Shown: one piece after another, positions 25,422 through 33,919 of the stretch | Layout of the letters: each line of letters starts with the position of its first letter | Numbering within the stretch: the first letter of the stretch is position 1 | Source: a virus | Direction: 5' to 3' (one strand) | Virus record (IMG/VR): IMGVR_UViG_3300042876_000299 | Location: 1 to 43,069 of that record | Length of the DNA: 43,069 nucleotides | The notes under the pieces: generated by a model | Told to the model about the DNA's origin: nothing | Database searches by the model: none | Seen by the model: the letters and a program-made list of their open reading frames with translations, nothing else | Program-made: the position numbers and the translations under genes

Positions 25422-26515
25422 AGCCGCCTCAGCATTGAAGGGAACTCGGCGTCGATGTAGTCCCCGGTCTCCAGGCCCCCGACGTAGCTCCAGGTGCCGT
25501 CGTAGGTCCCGCCGCTCTGCGCGAGGGTGATGGCCCCGGCGCTTGTCATGGTGTAGTCGGTCAGGGTGACGGGGGCGGTGGTGGTGGGGATGTAGGAGGT
25601 GCGCCCCGTCACATTGGGGACCGCCATCCATTTCGTGAATGACGCTGTTCCCATGCGTGTGGCATCCGAGCTAACAGCTTGCCCGACAGCGCCCAAAGAC
25701 GCAGCGACGGCGGGTGTGGCGAATAGGCGCATGGTGGTGTTCCCCGCCCCATTGTTTGCCACAGGGATAGATACCGCCCATCCGCTCGCTCCTAAGTCAT
25801 CGACCAGTGCCCCGGATAAAAACGCAATGTTGGCGTCATAGAACTTGAAAGCTCCTGTCGCCGTATCGAGAAATAGCAGTCGCTTGGTAACGGCGGTCCC
25901 GCCACCAAAATCAACGCCGATCTGGACAATGTTCCCCGCATTCTTACCAACCAAGACGGATACTACATAAGTGTTCGAGTCGTTTGGAACCGTGACGAAT
26001 TTATATGCTGACTCAATCGTAGTCATACTCGTATCTTGCAGTGTCAACGCGGTTTTAAGGGGCGTGCCTACATTGTTCCCCCACGTTGTCATGTCCTCGG
26101 ACTGAAGCATGTAGTTTGTCCTCGGGCTCGGACTCAACTGCACCGTCCCCTGCCAGTCCGTGCGATACAGCGAGGCCAGCGACGGAGCATTCGCGGCGTT
26201 CGTATCCGTGCCATCGGCCCTGGTTAATTGCAGGTGGAGCGAGTCCACCGTCCGAGGCGCAGCCGTAATCGGGCCATGCGCCCAATCACCTGAAATCGTA
26301 ACCAATCCGGTCACAGCATCTAGCGTCCAATTTGTGCCAGGCGTCAGCAGCGTGGAGCCATTGGCATACAGAGCCGGAGCCTGAAGAGTCGTTTGATATG
26401 GCGCCCCATCAAGCCCCACAATCTGAACCGAAGTTGACGATAGAATGCGGGCTTTTGCCCTTCGAGGATCAATCCGAAGGGGATACCAGGTTGGTCGGTC
26501 AAGAACGCTGGCCAT
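25418..26515 (-). CDS. Accessory tail fibre with lectin-like domain
   Basis: A 365-residue protein. ATG 26515 overlaps the upstream stop (TAATG). Residues 1-125 form a virion-proximal beta domain. Residues about 130-300 open with PRTNYMLQSEDMTTWGNN and continue with alternating Thr/Val strands and a conserved-looking YVVSVLVGKNAG. This is the pattern of concanavalin-like carbohydrate-binding domains common in phage fibres. The last 60 residues are Thr and Gly rich. It likely contributes a second receptor-binding protein, separate from the spike at 13327-15345. Confidence 0.75.
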   Translation of the reverse strand: MASVLDRPTWYPLRIDPRRAKARILSSTSVQIVGLDGAPYQTTLQAPALYANGSTLLTPGTNWTLDAVTGLVTISGDWAHGPITAAPRTVDSLHLQLTRADGTDTNAANAPSLASLYRTDWQGTVQLSPSPRTNYMLQSEDMTTWGNNVGTPLKTALTLQDTSMTTIESAYKFVTVPNDSNTYVVSVLVGKNAGNIVQIGVDFGGGTAVTKRLLFLDTATGAFKFYDANIAFLSGALVDDLGASGWAVSIPVANNGAGNTTMRLFATPAVAASLGAVGQAVSSDATRMGTASFTKWMAVPNVTGRTSYIPTTTAPVTLTDYTMTSAGAITLAQSGGTYDGTWSYVGGLETGDYIDAEFPSMLRRL

Positions 26516-26838
26516 TAGATCACCGATGCAGAAACGGCCGCGCCAGTCCCGGTAATGGCCTCCACAATGAACTTCATGAAGATGCCGTCCGCATTCACGG
26601 ACTCAAGCGAGGCGTCCGAGCCAGTGCCTGAGAGCGTGACGGTGTAGAGTTTGGCGTAGGCTGTGCCCTTGAGAGAACCATAGACACCCACCCTGGCGGT
26701 CACAGCCCCTGTTCCTACCACGGAGACCTGGACCCTTCGAGAAAGCTGACCGGTGGGAATGATACTGAGAAGGCCAACGTCGTTCACCAGCGTTCCGCCA
26801 TTGGTGAAGACCGCATCATTAAGCGTCGGGATACCCAT
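26515..26838 (-). CDS. Small beta-rich virion protein, 107 aa
   Basis: ATG 26838 follows AGGAGG. The protein is Val, Gly, Thr and Ala rich, with repeated strands and no charged patches. It is probably a fibre adaptor or head decoration protein. It ends with a TAATG overlap into the fibre gene. Confidence 0.65.
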   Translation of the reverse strand: MGIPTLNDAVFTNGGTLVNDVGLLSIIPTGQLSRRVQVSVVGTGAVTARVGVYGSLKGTAYAKLYTVTLSGTGSDASLESVNADGIFMKFIVEAITGTGAAVSASVI

Positions 26839-26883
26839 AAGTTCCTCCTGGGTTCAATATACGCCCAAATGGCCGGGCACCAT

Positions 26884-27426
26884 TCATTTGATGGGGGTGG
26901 ACTGATGGAGCAGTTCGTTCTTCTGGGCACTGCCGGAACTGGACCCGAAGTAGTAGTTCAGAACCTGAGTCGCACCAGCCGCCAGGGCGCCCAGGAGAAT
27001 CAACAGGGCCTCGCCCCCTCCGTCCTTTGGCGTTCCATGCTTGAGCATCCAGCCAAGAATCAAAAAGAAGCCCGTTGTATAAACCAGAGCCAAAGCCTTG
27101 GGAGTCCAATCCTTGATAGATACCTCCCGCTGACGGGCGCTGTCGCGGTCCTTGAACTCCAATTCGGCCAGGGCCTCCTTGTCCTTGTATCCCATGGCGA
27201 GGCACTGAATCTGGAAATCTTCCTCAGCCTTCTTGAGTGCCAGGATCTGATCTCCACTGAGGCTCCCCGTCTGAATGGCCTGCTTGATGGAATCGGGCGA
27301 GGCGTCCTTCACGCCCAGGGCGTTGCCGATGAGAAGCCCCGCAGCGCCCCCCAGGGGGCCTCCCAGAGCCGTGCCGAGCATTGGGGCAACCTTGGCCACC
27401 CATGGCTTGATGTCATCCCAGGTCAT
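26884..27426 (-). CDS. Holin-like protein with three membrane segments
   Basis: A 180-residue protein. Segments at about 16-37 (MLGTALGGPLGGAAGLLIGN), 111-128 (ALALVYTTGFFLILGWML) and 139-160 (EALLILLGALAAGATQVLNY) are hydrophobic. A charged helix (residues 60-105) separates the first two. The Gly/Ala first segment followed by a charged middle and two C-terminal helices matches the three-TM holin family first described in gene transfer agents. It would permeabilise the inner membrane and release the M15 endolysin encoded upstream. The start overlaps the upstream stop (ATGA). Confidence 0.72.
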   Translation of the reverse strand: MTWDDIKPWVAKVAPMLGTALGGPLGGAAGLLIGNALGVKDASPDSIKQAIQTGSLSGDQILALKKAEEDFQIQCLAMGYKDKEALAELEFKDRDSARQREVSIKDWTPKALALVYTTGFFLILGWMLKHGTPKDGGGEALLILLGALAAGATQVLNYYFGSSSGSAQKNELLHQSTPIK

Positions 27427-27665
27427 CTCAACCCCCTAAGAAAGAAAGCGCCCCACACAGGCAGGCCGCCAGCCATGGTTGCCAGGAAATCCAATCCATC
27501 GTGATTCCCGGTTGCCTCGCGCCAGAAGGCTACGACACCCACGCCCAGCGCAGACCAAAGCAACCCGAAAGGCAAAAGCCCAGCGGCCAGGAGACTGCCC
27601 ACAAAATAGTGGAGCAACTTGTCCTGGGGGATCTTCGAGAGAAAAGTGATGATCTGGTTAAGCAT
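27423..27665 (-). CDS. Small membrane protein of the lysis block, 80 aa
   Basis: ATG 27665 has AGGAGG at short spacing. Residues 17-45 (LLHYFVGSLLAAGLLPFGLL) and 58-77 are hydrophobic. The motif DKLLHYFVGSLLA recalls small bacterial membrane proteins with an H-F-x-x-G core. It lies between holin and endolysin genes, so an antiholin or second holin is likely by position. Confidence 0.65.
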   Translation of the reverse strand: MLNQIITFLSKIPQDKLLHYFVGSLLAAGLLPFGLLWSALGVGVVAFWREATGNHDGLDFLATMAGGLPVWGAFFLRGLR

Positions 27666-28122
27666 CGGCTACCTCCTGATAGTGCCAGTTTCCAGGCCCT
27701 CCCACAGCCACCAGAGCCTGGCGCCGGGGCGCTTCACCTTTTCTTGCAATCGCAAGATGAATCCAGGCGTTGCACTCGATGATCACTTGGTCATAGGGAA
27801 GTTGGGTGGCCCGGATGCGATCAAAGGCGGTTCTGAGATTCACGCTGATGGGCACCACATCAGCCGCCCTCCCGTCCATGTGGGCGCTATTGTGGGCGCC
27901 TCCCACGGCCTCATTGAGTGCCGGGCTCCTGAAGCCGCTGTTCACCCTGAGAGGAGCGCTCAACATCCACCTTACGGGCTCCAGAAGCGTCTCACATAGG
28001 CGTTCCAGGTTCTCCACCTGTTCAGCCCCCGGCGTGTTATCAAAACCCTTTCTCAGCGCCGTTTGACTCAGCACCATTTCTTCCAATGTGAAGTTCGGGC
28101 TGAGATCCACAGTTCGCCTCAT
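27658..28122 (-). CDS. Endolysin, M15A-type D-Ala peptidase
   Basis: A 154-residue zinc peptidase. The signature S79-x-H81-x-x-G84-x-A-x-D88 (SAHMDGRAAD) and the later WIHLAI (H122) give the three zinc ligands; NWHYQE near the C-terminus is also typical. It would cleave peptide cross-links of peptidoglycan. No signal peptide is present, so it needs a holin. I start at ATG 28122, in an ATGA overlap with the upstream gene, rather than 45 bases earlier, because the family begins near the SPNFTLEEM segment. Confidence 0.88.
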   Translation of the reverse strand: MRRTVDLSPNFTLEEMVLSQTALRKGFDNTPGAEQVENLERLCETLLEPVRWMLSAPLRVNSGFRSPALNEAVGGAHNSAHMDGRAADVVPISVNLRTAFDRIRATQLPYDQVIIECNAWIHLAIARKGEAPRRQALVAVGGPGNWHYQEVADA

Positions 28123-28448
28123 TTTGAGATTGATTCTGGGTGCATGAGGGCAATCTTCAGGAGCCAAAGCATGAGACCCACGATCAAGATGCCGGCGATG
28201 GAATAACTGACGCCCCGCACAGCTTTGTGGGATGACTCCAAAGATGAGACGCGAACCTCCAGACCGCCATGTTCTCTGGCCTCGTCGCGTCGTTCTTTGG
28301 CGATGGCATCCAGTTTTCCACTCATGTCCTTCAGATCCTCTTTGACTTCGCGCATGAGAGCCATGGCGATATTGATCATGGTTGCCCCCATTGCGTTCGC
28401 ATCATCGCTATCCCCTCGAACCTGCAAACCCTGGAAGTCGCTCGGCAT
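28119..28448 (-). CDS. XhlA/spanin-like coiled coil with C-terminal TM
   Basis: About 109 residues. I choose the second Met (28448), because GAGGG lies six bases before it and only one base from the first ATG (28454). Residues 25-78 are a charged coiled coil (MREVKEDLKDMSGKLDAIAK), followed by a C-terminal membrane helix (YSIAGILIVGLMLWLLKIAL). This layout matches haemolysin XhlA-type lysis proteins and tail-anchored spanin-like proteins. It is first gene of the minus-strand lysis and fibre operon. Confidence 0.7.
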   Translation of the reverse strand: MPSDFQGLQVRGDSDDANAMGATMINIAMALMREVKEDLKDMSGKLDAIAKERRDEAREHGGLEVRVSSLESSHKAVRGVSYSIAGILIVGLMLWLLKIALMHPESISK

Positions 28449-28483
28449 GGTCATTCCCTCATCAGAAATATACCTCTCCCCTC

Positions 28484-28514
28484 ATCATACGCCCTAAGAA
28501 AAAACGAGGTGCAA
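28484..28514 (-). promoter_or_regulatory. Weak candidate promoter for lysis operon
   Basis: On the minus strand TTGCAC (28509-28514) and TATGAT (28484-28489) are 19 bases apart, 35 bases upstream of the first lysis gene. The spacing is longer than ideal. A promoter is expected here because the plus-strand block diverges. Confidence 0.3.
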
Positions 28515-28546
28515 TCTCTTCGCCGCCAGTTCGTTAAAAATATTCC

Positions 28547-28575
28547 TTGCGCGGCTGCTGGCGCAGCCGTAGCCT
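28547..28575 (+). promoter_or_regulatory. Candidate promoter with hairpin in the spacer
   Basis: TTGCGC (28547-28552) and TAGCCT (28570-28575) are 17 bases apart. The same stretch holds a perfect seven-base hairpin CGGCTGC/GCAGCCG (28552-28569, TGGC loop). It lies directly before the replication block. It may be a promoter, a protein-binding site, or both. Confidence 0.3.
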
Positions 28576-28593
28576 TCAGGTCCTGGAGCAATC

Positions 28594-28752
28594 ATGGTCA
28601 AGAAAACCTGCACCCGATGCAAGGAAGAGAAACCGCTGTCCGGGTTCTACTGTCACCCGAAGACTGTTGATGGCCGCCAGTCCTGGTGCAAGGACTGTGC
28701 GAAGGCCGTGGCCGTTGAGGGCAAGAAGCAAAAGAAGGTGGTGCAGGGATGA
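28594..28752 (+). CDS. Small zinc-ribbon protein, 52 aa
   Basis: ATG 28594 has GGAG at five to six bases. Four cysteines in two CxxC pairs (CTRCKEEKPLSGF and SWCKDCAKA) form a treble-clef or ribbon-like zinc site, with a Lys-rich tail. The pattern is common in phage HNH-associated zinc proteins, but the His/Asn residues of an HNH nuclease are missing. It precedes and overlaps the primase-helicase gene, so it may assist replication or transcription. Confidence 0.78.
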   Translation: MVKKTCTRCKEEKPLSGFYCHPKTVDGRQSWCKDCAKAVAVEGKKQKKVVQG

Positions 28753-31310
28753 TGCGCTTCACAACCATCCCGCGTTCATCCAAACCAGAAGCCTTCAAAG
28801 CCCACACCGTCCAGAATTGGCAGGAGTTCATTGACTTCCTGACCGAGCCCGAGAACAACCGCTTCTGCGCGGTTCCCTCGGACAACACCCCAGACGCTCG
28901 GAAGGACCAAGCGCCAGGCTTCATTGGCGCTTTTCTGACACCTGACTCTGAGCGCGTATGCCGGGAGAGCGTTCAGAAAGTCGGTTTTCTCCACGTGGAC
29001 ATGGATTTCTACGAGGAAGTGGCTGAGTTTGTGCCCAACGCCGACCCCAGTCGGCCCGGCCACATTCTCAAGACGAAGCGTCGGGTGGACACGCCCATCC
29101 AGAAAATCGGCCAGATCCGCGACATCTTCCAGAAGGCCGGCATTCTCGCCGCAATCTACGAGACTCTGAGCAGCACCCCGGAAGCCATCCGTGCGAGGGC
29201 GCTGGTGCCCCTGGACCGCGAGTTGGCCCCTGATGAGGCACCCAAGGCTTTCACGGAACTGATGACGTTCCTGGAGCCTCTGAGGACTGCTGTAGACATG
29301 GGCGTGGGCCTGCGGGTAGGTGGTCACGTTTACATGCCCATGGGCGCCGATGTCCTGGTGACGATGGGGTGTGAGCCTTTTGCCCCGGATTTGACCATGG
29401 AACCGGCCGCATCTTCCGAGCCCGTCGGTATGAAGGAGGCTCGCAAGCTGCTGGCCAAAGACCGCAAGCGGGTGGGCGTGGCCTCGGACTTCAGCCAGCA
29501 GGACATGGAAGACTGGTATCAGCGGTTCATGATCGACTTCAAGACACTGGACCTGAGAGCCGCGCTGGAGGAAATCGGATGCAAGATCGGACGCGGGCGA
29601 TCATCCGGCCAGGGCGTGATGAAATACCCTTGCACTTGTCCGCTGGCTGAAGAACACACGGGCGGTAAGAGCCACCTGGATGAAGCCGTGATCTTCGAGA
29701 ATGGCGACGGAGCGTGGCCCTCTTTTCAGTGCCAGCACTCCCACAAGGTCACGCTGAAAGACCTGGTGATGGGCACGATGGACGGCACGGACCCCGTGCT
29801 GACCCAGGAGATTCTGAGCCGCCATGCAGCAGCCTGGGCGCCCTCCATGCCCCCCGCCGCCCTTGAACGCGCCCAGACCATTCGGGCACTTCAACAGGAG
29901 GCTGCCAATAATCTGGGGCCATGGTTCACCCATCAGGCGATCCGAAATGGGCAGATGCTTCCCGACATCATCACCACAGAGAACAAAAAGACGGGCGGCA
30001 TCATCCAGAAGTTTCCGGCCTCAGCCGCCAATCTCTGGTTCATCATCCACCATGACGAACGCTTCAAGGATCTATGGTTCTGCGAAATGCGGGGCGTCAC
30101 GTTCCTGGGCGATAGACAGTTCTCGGATGAGATGATCGGCCAGATTCTCATTCAGCTTTCCGCTGATTACCAGTTCAGCACCCGGCCCGATGACATCAAA
30201 CTCTACCGGACCATCTGCACGGCCTCGATGCTCAACAAGCGTTACCTGCCCACCGAGTATCTGGAGGCGTTGCCCAACCCGGAGCGCAACGATGTTGAGT
30301 TTGAGCGTGTGGTGGTGGAGCATCTGGGGGTGATGCGCGGCTTCGTCAAAGACGCGGCGCTCTACCTGAAGAACTTTGCCGTGGGGACTGTGGCTCGTGC
30401 CCTCACGCCGCGCTCTGAGTTTGACGACACAGCCAAGATGGATGACATGATGATCTGGCAGTGTGACCAGGGCGCCGGCAAGTCCACACTCATTCGGTCC
30501 ATGACCCCCGTGCCGTGGATGAGTGCAGAAATCAACCCGCCCTCCAACGGTCGCTACGATTCCGTGTCCTTCATCGCCATGATCCAGCGGGGTTGGATCA
30601 ATGAACTGACGGAAGTGGAACGGGCCTTCAAGCACTACGAAGAACTGAAGGCGTTTCTCTCCACCCGCTCTGATGTGGTTCAGTTGAAGTATCTCAATGG
30701 GGCCACGGCTTTCGCCAGGCGCTGCGCCTTCATCGGCACAGCCAACGGCGAGGCACTGCTGGAGGACCCCACGGGCAACCGGCGCATTTTCATCATCCGT
30801 TGCGCTGCGGAGCCTGGCTTTGAAATCAAGCCCCTGACCCCCGAGCAGAGAGACGCCTTCTGGAAGGCTGCGATTGCGGCGTGGAAGGCGGGTGATAGCT
30901 GGTGGTTGACCAAAGAGCAGCAGGCTCGGAAGGAACTAAAGGACGCCGTTATCAATCACAAGTTGGGCACGAACACGCTGGTTCACTGGCTCGCCAAGCA
31001 ACTTCTGAAGCAATCTCCAGACTGGGCCGCTCCTTTCTCCTACATGGATTTGATGGAGATAGTGAAGGGGCGCTTTGCTGGCGATCCTGAAGTGACCGTG
31101 AGCGATTTCGTGGTGGGCAACGCGCTCAAATTCTTGGGTGTGGAGTCCAGGCGCTCGGTGCGCTGGGAGAACAACAAGACTGTGACCGGCCCCACCATGC
31201 GCTACGTTACCTTCAAGACCTGGGAGATTGCCCGTGGCCTCGGAATCGTGAGCGACGAAGAAGGGCCACAGAGCGAGGACGATTTCAAAGTTCTCATCAG
31301 GAAATCTTAA
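28749..31310 (+). CDS. Primase-helicase (AEP-like primase plus VirE-type ATPase)
   Basis: An 853-residue replication protein. The N-terminal part has HVDMDFYEE (D84, D86), which fits motif I of archaeo-eukaryotic primases, and a later RVGGHVY segment may hold their S-x-H-like motif. Residues about 275-340 contain a Cys/His-rich stretch. The ATPase follows: Walker A QGAGKST (residues 574-580), then the VirE/DUF5906 pattern WINELTEVERAFKHYEELKA, ARRCAFIGTANGEALLEDPT and TGNRRIFII. Such fusions unwind and prime DNA for phages with their own polymerase. The start overlaps the zinc-ribbon gene (ATGA; a second ATG follows directly). Confidence 0.85.
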   Translation: MMRFTTIPRSSKPEAFKAHTVQNWQEFIDFLTEPENNRFCAVPSDNTPDARKDQAPGFIGAFLTPDSERVCRESVQKVGFLHVDMDFYEEVAEFVPNADPSRPGHILKTKRRVDTPIQKIGQIRDIFQKAGILAAIYETLSSTPEAIRARALVPLDRELAPDEAPKAFTELMTFLEPLRTAVDMGVGLRVGGHVYMPMGADVLVTMGCEPFAPDLTMEPAASSEPVGMKEARKLLAKDRKRVGVASDFSQQDMEDWYQRFMIDFKTLDLRAALEEIGCKIGRGRSSGQGVMKYPCTCPLAEEHTGGKSHLDEAVIFENGDGAWPSFQCQHSHKVTLKDLVMGTMDGTDPVLTQEILSRHAAAWAPSMPPAALERAQTIRALQQEAANNLGPWFTHQAIRNGQMLPDIITTENKKTGGIIQKFPASAANLWFIIHHDERFKDLWFCEMRGVTFLGDRQFSDEMIGQILIQLSADYQFSTRPDDIKLYRTICTASMLNKRYLPTEYLEALPNPERNDVEFERVVVEHLGVMRGFVKDAALYLKNFAVGTVARALTPRSEFDDTAKMDDMMIWQCDQGAGKSTLIRSMTPVPWMSAEINPPSNGRYDSVSFIAMIQRGWINELTEVERAFKHYEELKAFLSTRSDVVQLKYLNGATAFARRCAFIGTANGEALLEDPTGNRRIFIIRCAAEPGFEIKPLTPEQRDAFWKAAIAAWKAGDSWWLTKEQQARKELKDAVINHKLGTNTLVHWLAKQLLKQSPDWAAPFSYMDLMEIVKGRFAGDPEVTVSDFVVGNALKFLGVESRRSVRWENNKTVTGPTMRYVTFKTWEIARGLGIVSDEEGPQSEDDFKVLIRKS

Positions 31311-31318
31311 AAATCCCC

Positions 31319-31347
31319 TTGACGGCTTGCGATAGCAGGCCGACACT
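31319..31347 (+). promoter_or_regulatory. Candidate promoter, TTGACG N17 GACACT
   Basis: TTGACG (31319-31324) and GACACT (31342-31347) are 17 bases apart in the 81-base gap after the primase-helicase gene. The element resembles that at 24979-25007. It would drive the genes from 31392 on, including the cassette array and polymerase. Confidence 0.5.
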
Positions 31348-31391
31348 ACCCTCACGCCACACTTCCGGGGCGTCCTATTGAAAGGCTGACA

Positions 31392-31943
31392 ATGAGTGAC
31401 ACGCTTCAAGACATCGTGGCCACGGCCAACGAGGTTCTGGTCCTTGAGGAAAGGATCGAGGCGGCCAGCGATGAACTGGCCCGGCTCTCGAAGCGCCGCG
31501 ATCATCTGGTGATGAGCGTCATCCCCGACCTGATGTTCAGCGCCCAGCTTTCGGAACTGAAACTGGTCAATGGCCAGACACTCTCCATCAAGGACGATCT
31601 TCGCGCTTCGATCCGCACTCTGGCCACCATCCAGAAGATCAAGGACGCCAACGAGCGCACGGCGGCCTATGCCAAGCGCCTGCGAGCCATCGAGTGGCTG
31701 AGGGAAAACGGCCTGGACGGGCTGCTGAAGACTGATGTGGAAGTTCACCTGGGCAAGGGCCAGGAGGATTTGGCTCGTCAGGCTGTGGCCGCCCTGGAGA
31801 GCATCGGTATGGAGCCCGTGATCGCCCAGGAGGTCCATGCGGGAACACTCTCGGCTGCGCTCCGTGAACTGGCCTCTCAGGGCCAGGACATCGACTACGA
31901 CTTGCTGAACGCCACGCTGGTTCGCAAGGCTGTTATTAGTTAG
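31392..31943 (+). CDS. Hypothetical replication-region protein
   Basis: A 183-residue helical protein. ATG 31392 has GAAAGG upstream. Residues 5-50 form a coiled-coil-like helix (LVLEERIEAASDELARLSKR). A small strand pair with KLVNGQTLSIKDDLRASI follows. The middle (residues 90-125) is AYAKRLRAIEWLRENGLDGL, like the fold of small phage proteins encoded beside single-strand binding proteins. I cannot name the family. It shares its operon with the following DNA-metabolism genes. Confidence 0.7.
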   Translation: MSDTLQDIVATANEVLVLEERIEAASDELARLSKRRDHLVMSVIPDLMFSAQLSELKLVNGQTLSIKDDLRASIRTLATIQKIKDANERTAAYAKRLRAIEWLRENGLDGLLKTDVEVHLGKGQEDLARQAVAALESIGMEPVIAQEVHAGTLSAALRELASQGQDIDYDLLNATLVRKAVIS

Positions 31944-32008
31944 GCGTCTGAAGATTTCGGAACACCAGAACTTTGATGTCAGTAACGAAATTATTCTAGG
32001 AGCGCAAC

Positions 32009-33022
32009 ATGGCCAGATCCTACATTGAACTTGGCCCGCCCCCCGTTCTGCTGCCTGGCCAGTTGCTACGCGCAGCAGAACGGGGCATTCCATTCAGCAG
32101 CTTGGGTGAATGGGCGAGGAAAGACGCAAAAGAACTTAATTTACGTGAAGAGCCGTTTTCACCCACCCCGCCGGACGCTCCGGCCCTATTGAGGACTACC
32201 ATGCGAGCCACAGATAGCGCCAAGAACCAAGCAAAGGAGCCCGAACCGCTCCTGCCTCACCCCGAAGTGGAAACGGGCCTGAACACCCGTGAGGCCGCTC
32301 CCGTTGCCACGGCCAGCAAGTGGGCCTCCTACAACGAGGCCGACGCCACCGACTTCGACCAGCAGGACATGGCGATCCCCCGCGTCAAGCTGGTCCAGTC
32401 CACCAGCCCCTGCGTCATCAAGACGAACCCCGGCTACATCAAGGGCATCCACAACGGCGACTTCCTGTTCACCCTGGACAACACCTTCGCTGACGCGGAA
32501 AAGGGCTTCCTCTTCATCCCTTGCGCCTACCGGCGTGAGTATGTGGAGTGGACCCCGAAGCGCACCCCGGCCGTCTTCCACGGCACCAGCGATGCCATCG
32601 TGAAGGACTGCACCCCCAACGAGAAGGGTGCCCAGATCCTCCCCAACGGCAACGAGGTCGTGATGTCGGGTTCCTGGTATGGCATGGCCAGCCAGGATGA
32701 GGGCAAAACCTGGGGGCCGGTGGTCATCGGCCTGAACAAGAGCCAGTTCAAGGTGTCCAAGAAACTGGCCAGCAGCATCCAGATGTTCCGTGAGACCGAC
32801 GCCTCTGGCCGGCTTCGCGCCTTCCCGATGTTCTGGCGGGCGTTCCGTGTCACCAGCGAACAGACCAGTGGCGAACTCGGCGCCTGGAATCTCTGGGCCT
32901 TTGCGTCCGAAGCCAAGGCTATCGACCTGGGCGAAGAGAAGTTGCTGAATGAGTGCGCGGCCTTCCGCGAATCCGTGATCGGTGGTGTGGTTCACGCCAA
33001 GCATGACGATGAGATGGATTAG
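32009..33022 (+). CDS. Putative ssDNA-binding or replication accessory protein
   Basis: A 337-residue protein. ATG 32009 follows GGAGCG; a second start at 32201 (TGAGG upstream) would drop a 64-residue Pro-rich N-terminus. The body from about residue 110 (DMAIPRVKLVQSTSPCVIKT) through FLFIPCAYRREYVEWTPKR is a pattern I have seen in phage replication clusters, usually annotated as hypothetical. Its beta-rich layout and the acidic C-terminus (HAKHDDEMD) are reminiscent of single-strand binding proteins, whose acidic tail recruits partners. This is inference. Confidence 0.6.
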   Translation: MARSYIELGPPPVLLPGQLLRAAERGIPFSSLGEWARKDAKELNLREEPFSPTPPDAPALLRTTMRATDSAKNQAKEPEPLLPHPEVETGLNTREAAPVATASKWASYNEADATDFDQQDMAIPRVKLVQSTSPCVIKTNPGYIKGIHNGDFLFTLDNTFADAEKGFLFIPCAYRREYVEWTPKRTPAVFHGTSDAIVKDCTPNEKGAQILPNGNEVVMSGSWYGMASQDEGKTWGPVVIGLNKSQFKVSKKLASSIQMFRETDASGRLRAFPMFWRAFRVTSEQTSGELGAWNLWAFASEAKAIDLGEEKLLNECAAFRESVIGGVVHAKHDDEMD

Positions 33023-33038
33023 GGCATCGTTTGAGGGG

Positions 33039-33054
33039 AGGGGCTTCGGCCCCT
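33039..33054 (+). promoter_or_regulatory. UUCG tetraloop hairpin, no T run
   Basis: AGGGGC-TTCG-GCCCCT forms a very stable six-pair hairpin with possible extension. No T run follows, so it is more likely an mRNA stabiliser or processing element than a terminator. Confidence 0.5.
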
Positions 33055-33087
33055 GCCTCCAGCCGATGCTGGTTTGAGGACCTGACA

Positions 33088-33222
33088 ATGCAGAATGATC
33101 GTTGGCCTTCTGATCCAACCGCCCCTTCTGGCCCGGTGGGTGATTTCATCACTTTCATGTCTGGGGTTCTGACCGGGGCGCTTACCGTCTTTGTTCTTTG
33201 GGTTCTTTTGGGAGATTTCTGA
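33088..33222 (+). CDS. Small single-pass membrane protein, 44 aa
   Basis: ATG 33088 follows GAGGA at seven bases. After a short Pro-rich N-terminus, residues 19-41 (FITFMSGVLTGALTVFVLWV) make one membrane helix. It overlaps the next start (TGATG). The role is unknown; small membrane proteins in early regions often modify the host envelope or exclude other phages. Confidence 0.65.
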   Translation: MQNDRWPSDPTAPSGPVGDFITFMSGVLTGALTVFVLWVLLGDF

Positions 33223-33398
33223 TGAGCGAATGCATTCATTGTGGCGCTGATGCGGGCAATTACTGTGATGATTGCGACACGTCTTACTGTGATGGATGCC
33301 AGTGCCGGTGCAACGACGAACCTCTCACCGAGCAGGATTGGATCGATGCCGAAGGTGACGGGCTTTATAACGAAGCCAAAGATGATGGTGAACTGTGA
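33222..33398 (+). CDS. Cys-rich zinc-binding acidic protein, 58 aa
   Basis: Eight cysteines and a His lie in the first 30 residues: ECIHCGADAGNYCDDCDTSY, then CDGCQCRCN. This is a compact pair of zinc knuckles, followed by an acidic tail. TGATG and GTGA overlaps join it to both neighbours. It may be a protein-interaction factor; no DNA-binding basic patch is seen. Confidence 0.7.
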   Translation: MSECIHCGADAGNYCDDCDTSYCDGCQCRCNDEPLTEQDWIDAEGDGLYNEAKDDGEL

Positions 33399-33919
33399 CC
33401 CCCTTCTATTACCTCGATACCGAAACCACTGGCCTCTTGCTGCCCCAGGCCGCGTCTCTCGACGCCCAGCCCTACATCGTGGAACTGTGCATTCTCTCTG
33501 ATACTGGAGACAAACTGCACACGCTCTTGCGGCCTCCCGTCAGCATTCCTCCCGAAGTCACCAAGATTCATGGCGTGAGTGACGAGACTGTGGCTGGCGC
33601 CCCCACTTTCGCGGAAATGGCCGATGAGATAGCAGCCTGGATGCAGGGTCATGTGATCCGAGCTTACAACGCCAGTTTCGATCAGAACATGTTGCGCTAT
33701 GAGTTCAAGCGCCTAGGCCGGGTTCTTCCCGTGGCCCACTGGCAGGACCCCATGCACATGGCTCAGATGGACACCGGCAAGCGATGGAAGCAGGCGGATC
33801 TGTATGCCGCCCTGACCGGAAAGAAACTGGTCAATGCTCACAACGCGCTGGCTGACACCCTTGGGCTCCGTGAGATTTGCGAGGCTCTGGACATACGGAG
33901 GACCAATGCCTCTCGCTAA
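33395..33919 (+). CDS. DnaQ-like 3'-5' exonuclease
   Basis: A 174-residue DEDDh exonuclease. Exo I is LDTETTGL (D8, E10), Exo II is NASFDQNML and Exo III is HNALADTLG, giving all four acidic residues and the catalytic His. It would proofread for the phage DnaE-type polymerase encoded at 38521, whose own PHP domain has lost its metal-binding His residues. Start GTG 33395 overlaps the previous stop (GTGA). The cassette array was inserted between these two genes. Confidence 0.9.
   Translation: MTPFYYLDTETTGLLLPQAASLDAQPYIVELCILSDTGDKLHTLLRPPVSIPPEVTKIHGVSDETVAGAPTFAEMADEIAAWMQGHVIRAYNASFDQNMLRYEFKRLGRVLPVAHWQDPMHMAQMDTGKRWKQADLYAALTGKKLVNAHNALADTLGLREICEALDIRRTNASR

Noticed and set aside
28594-28752. 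HNH endonuclease
   Set aside because: The CxxC pairs are present, but the His-Asn-His catalytic residues are not and the protein is too short.
30936-32093. 385-aa open frame on the minus strand
   Set aside because: It crosses the end of the primase-helicase gene, the gap with a promoter candidate and the next gene, all supported on the plus strand.
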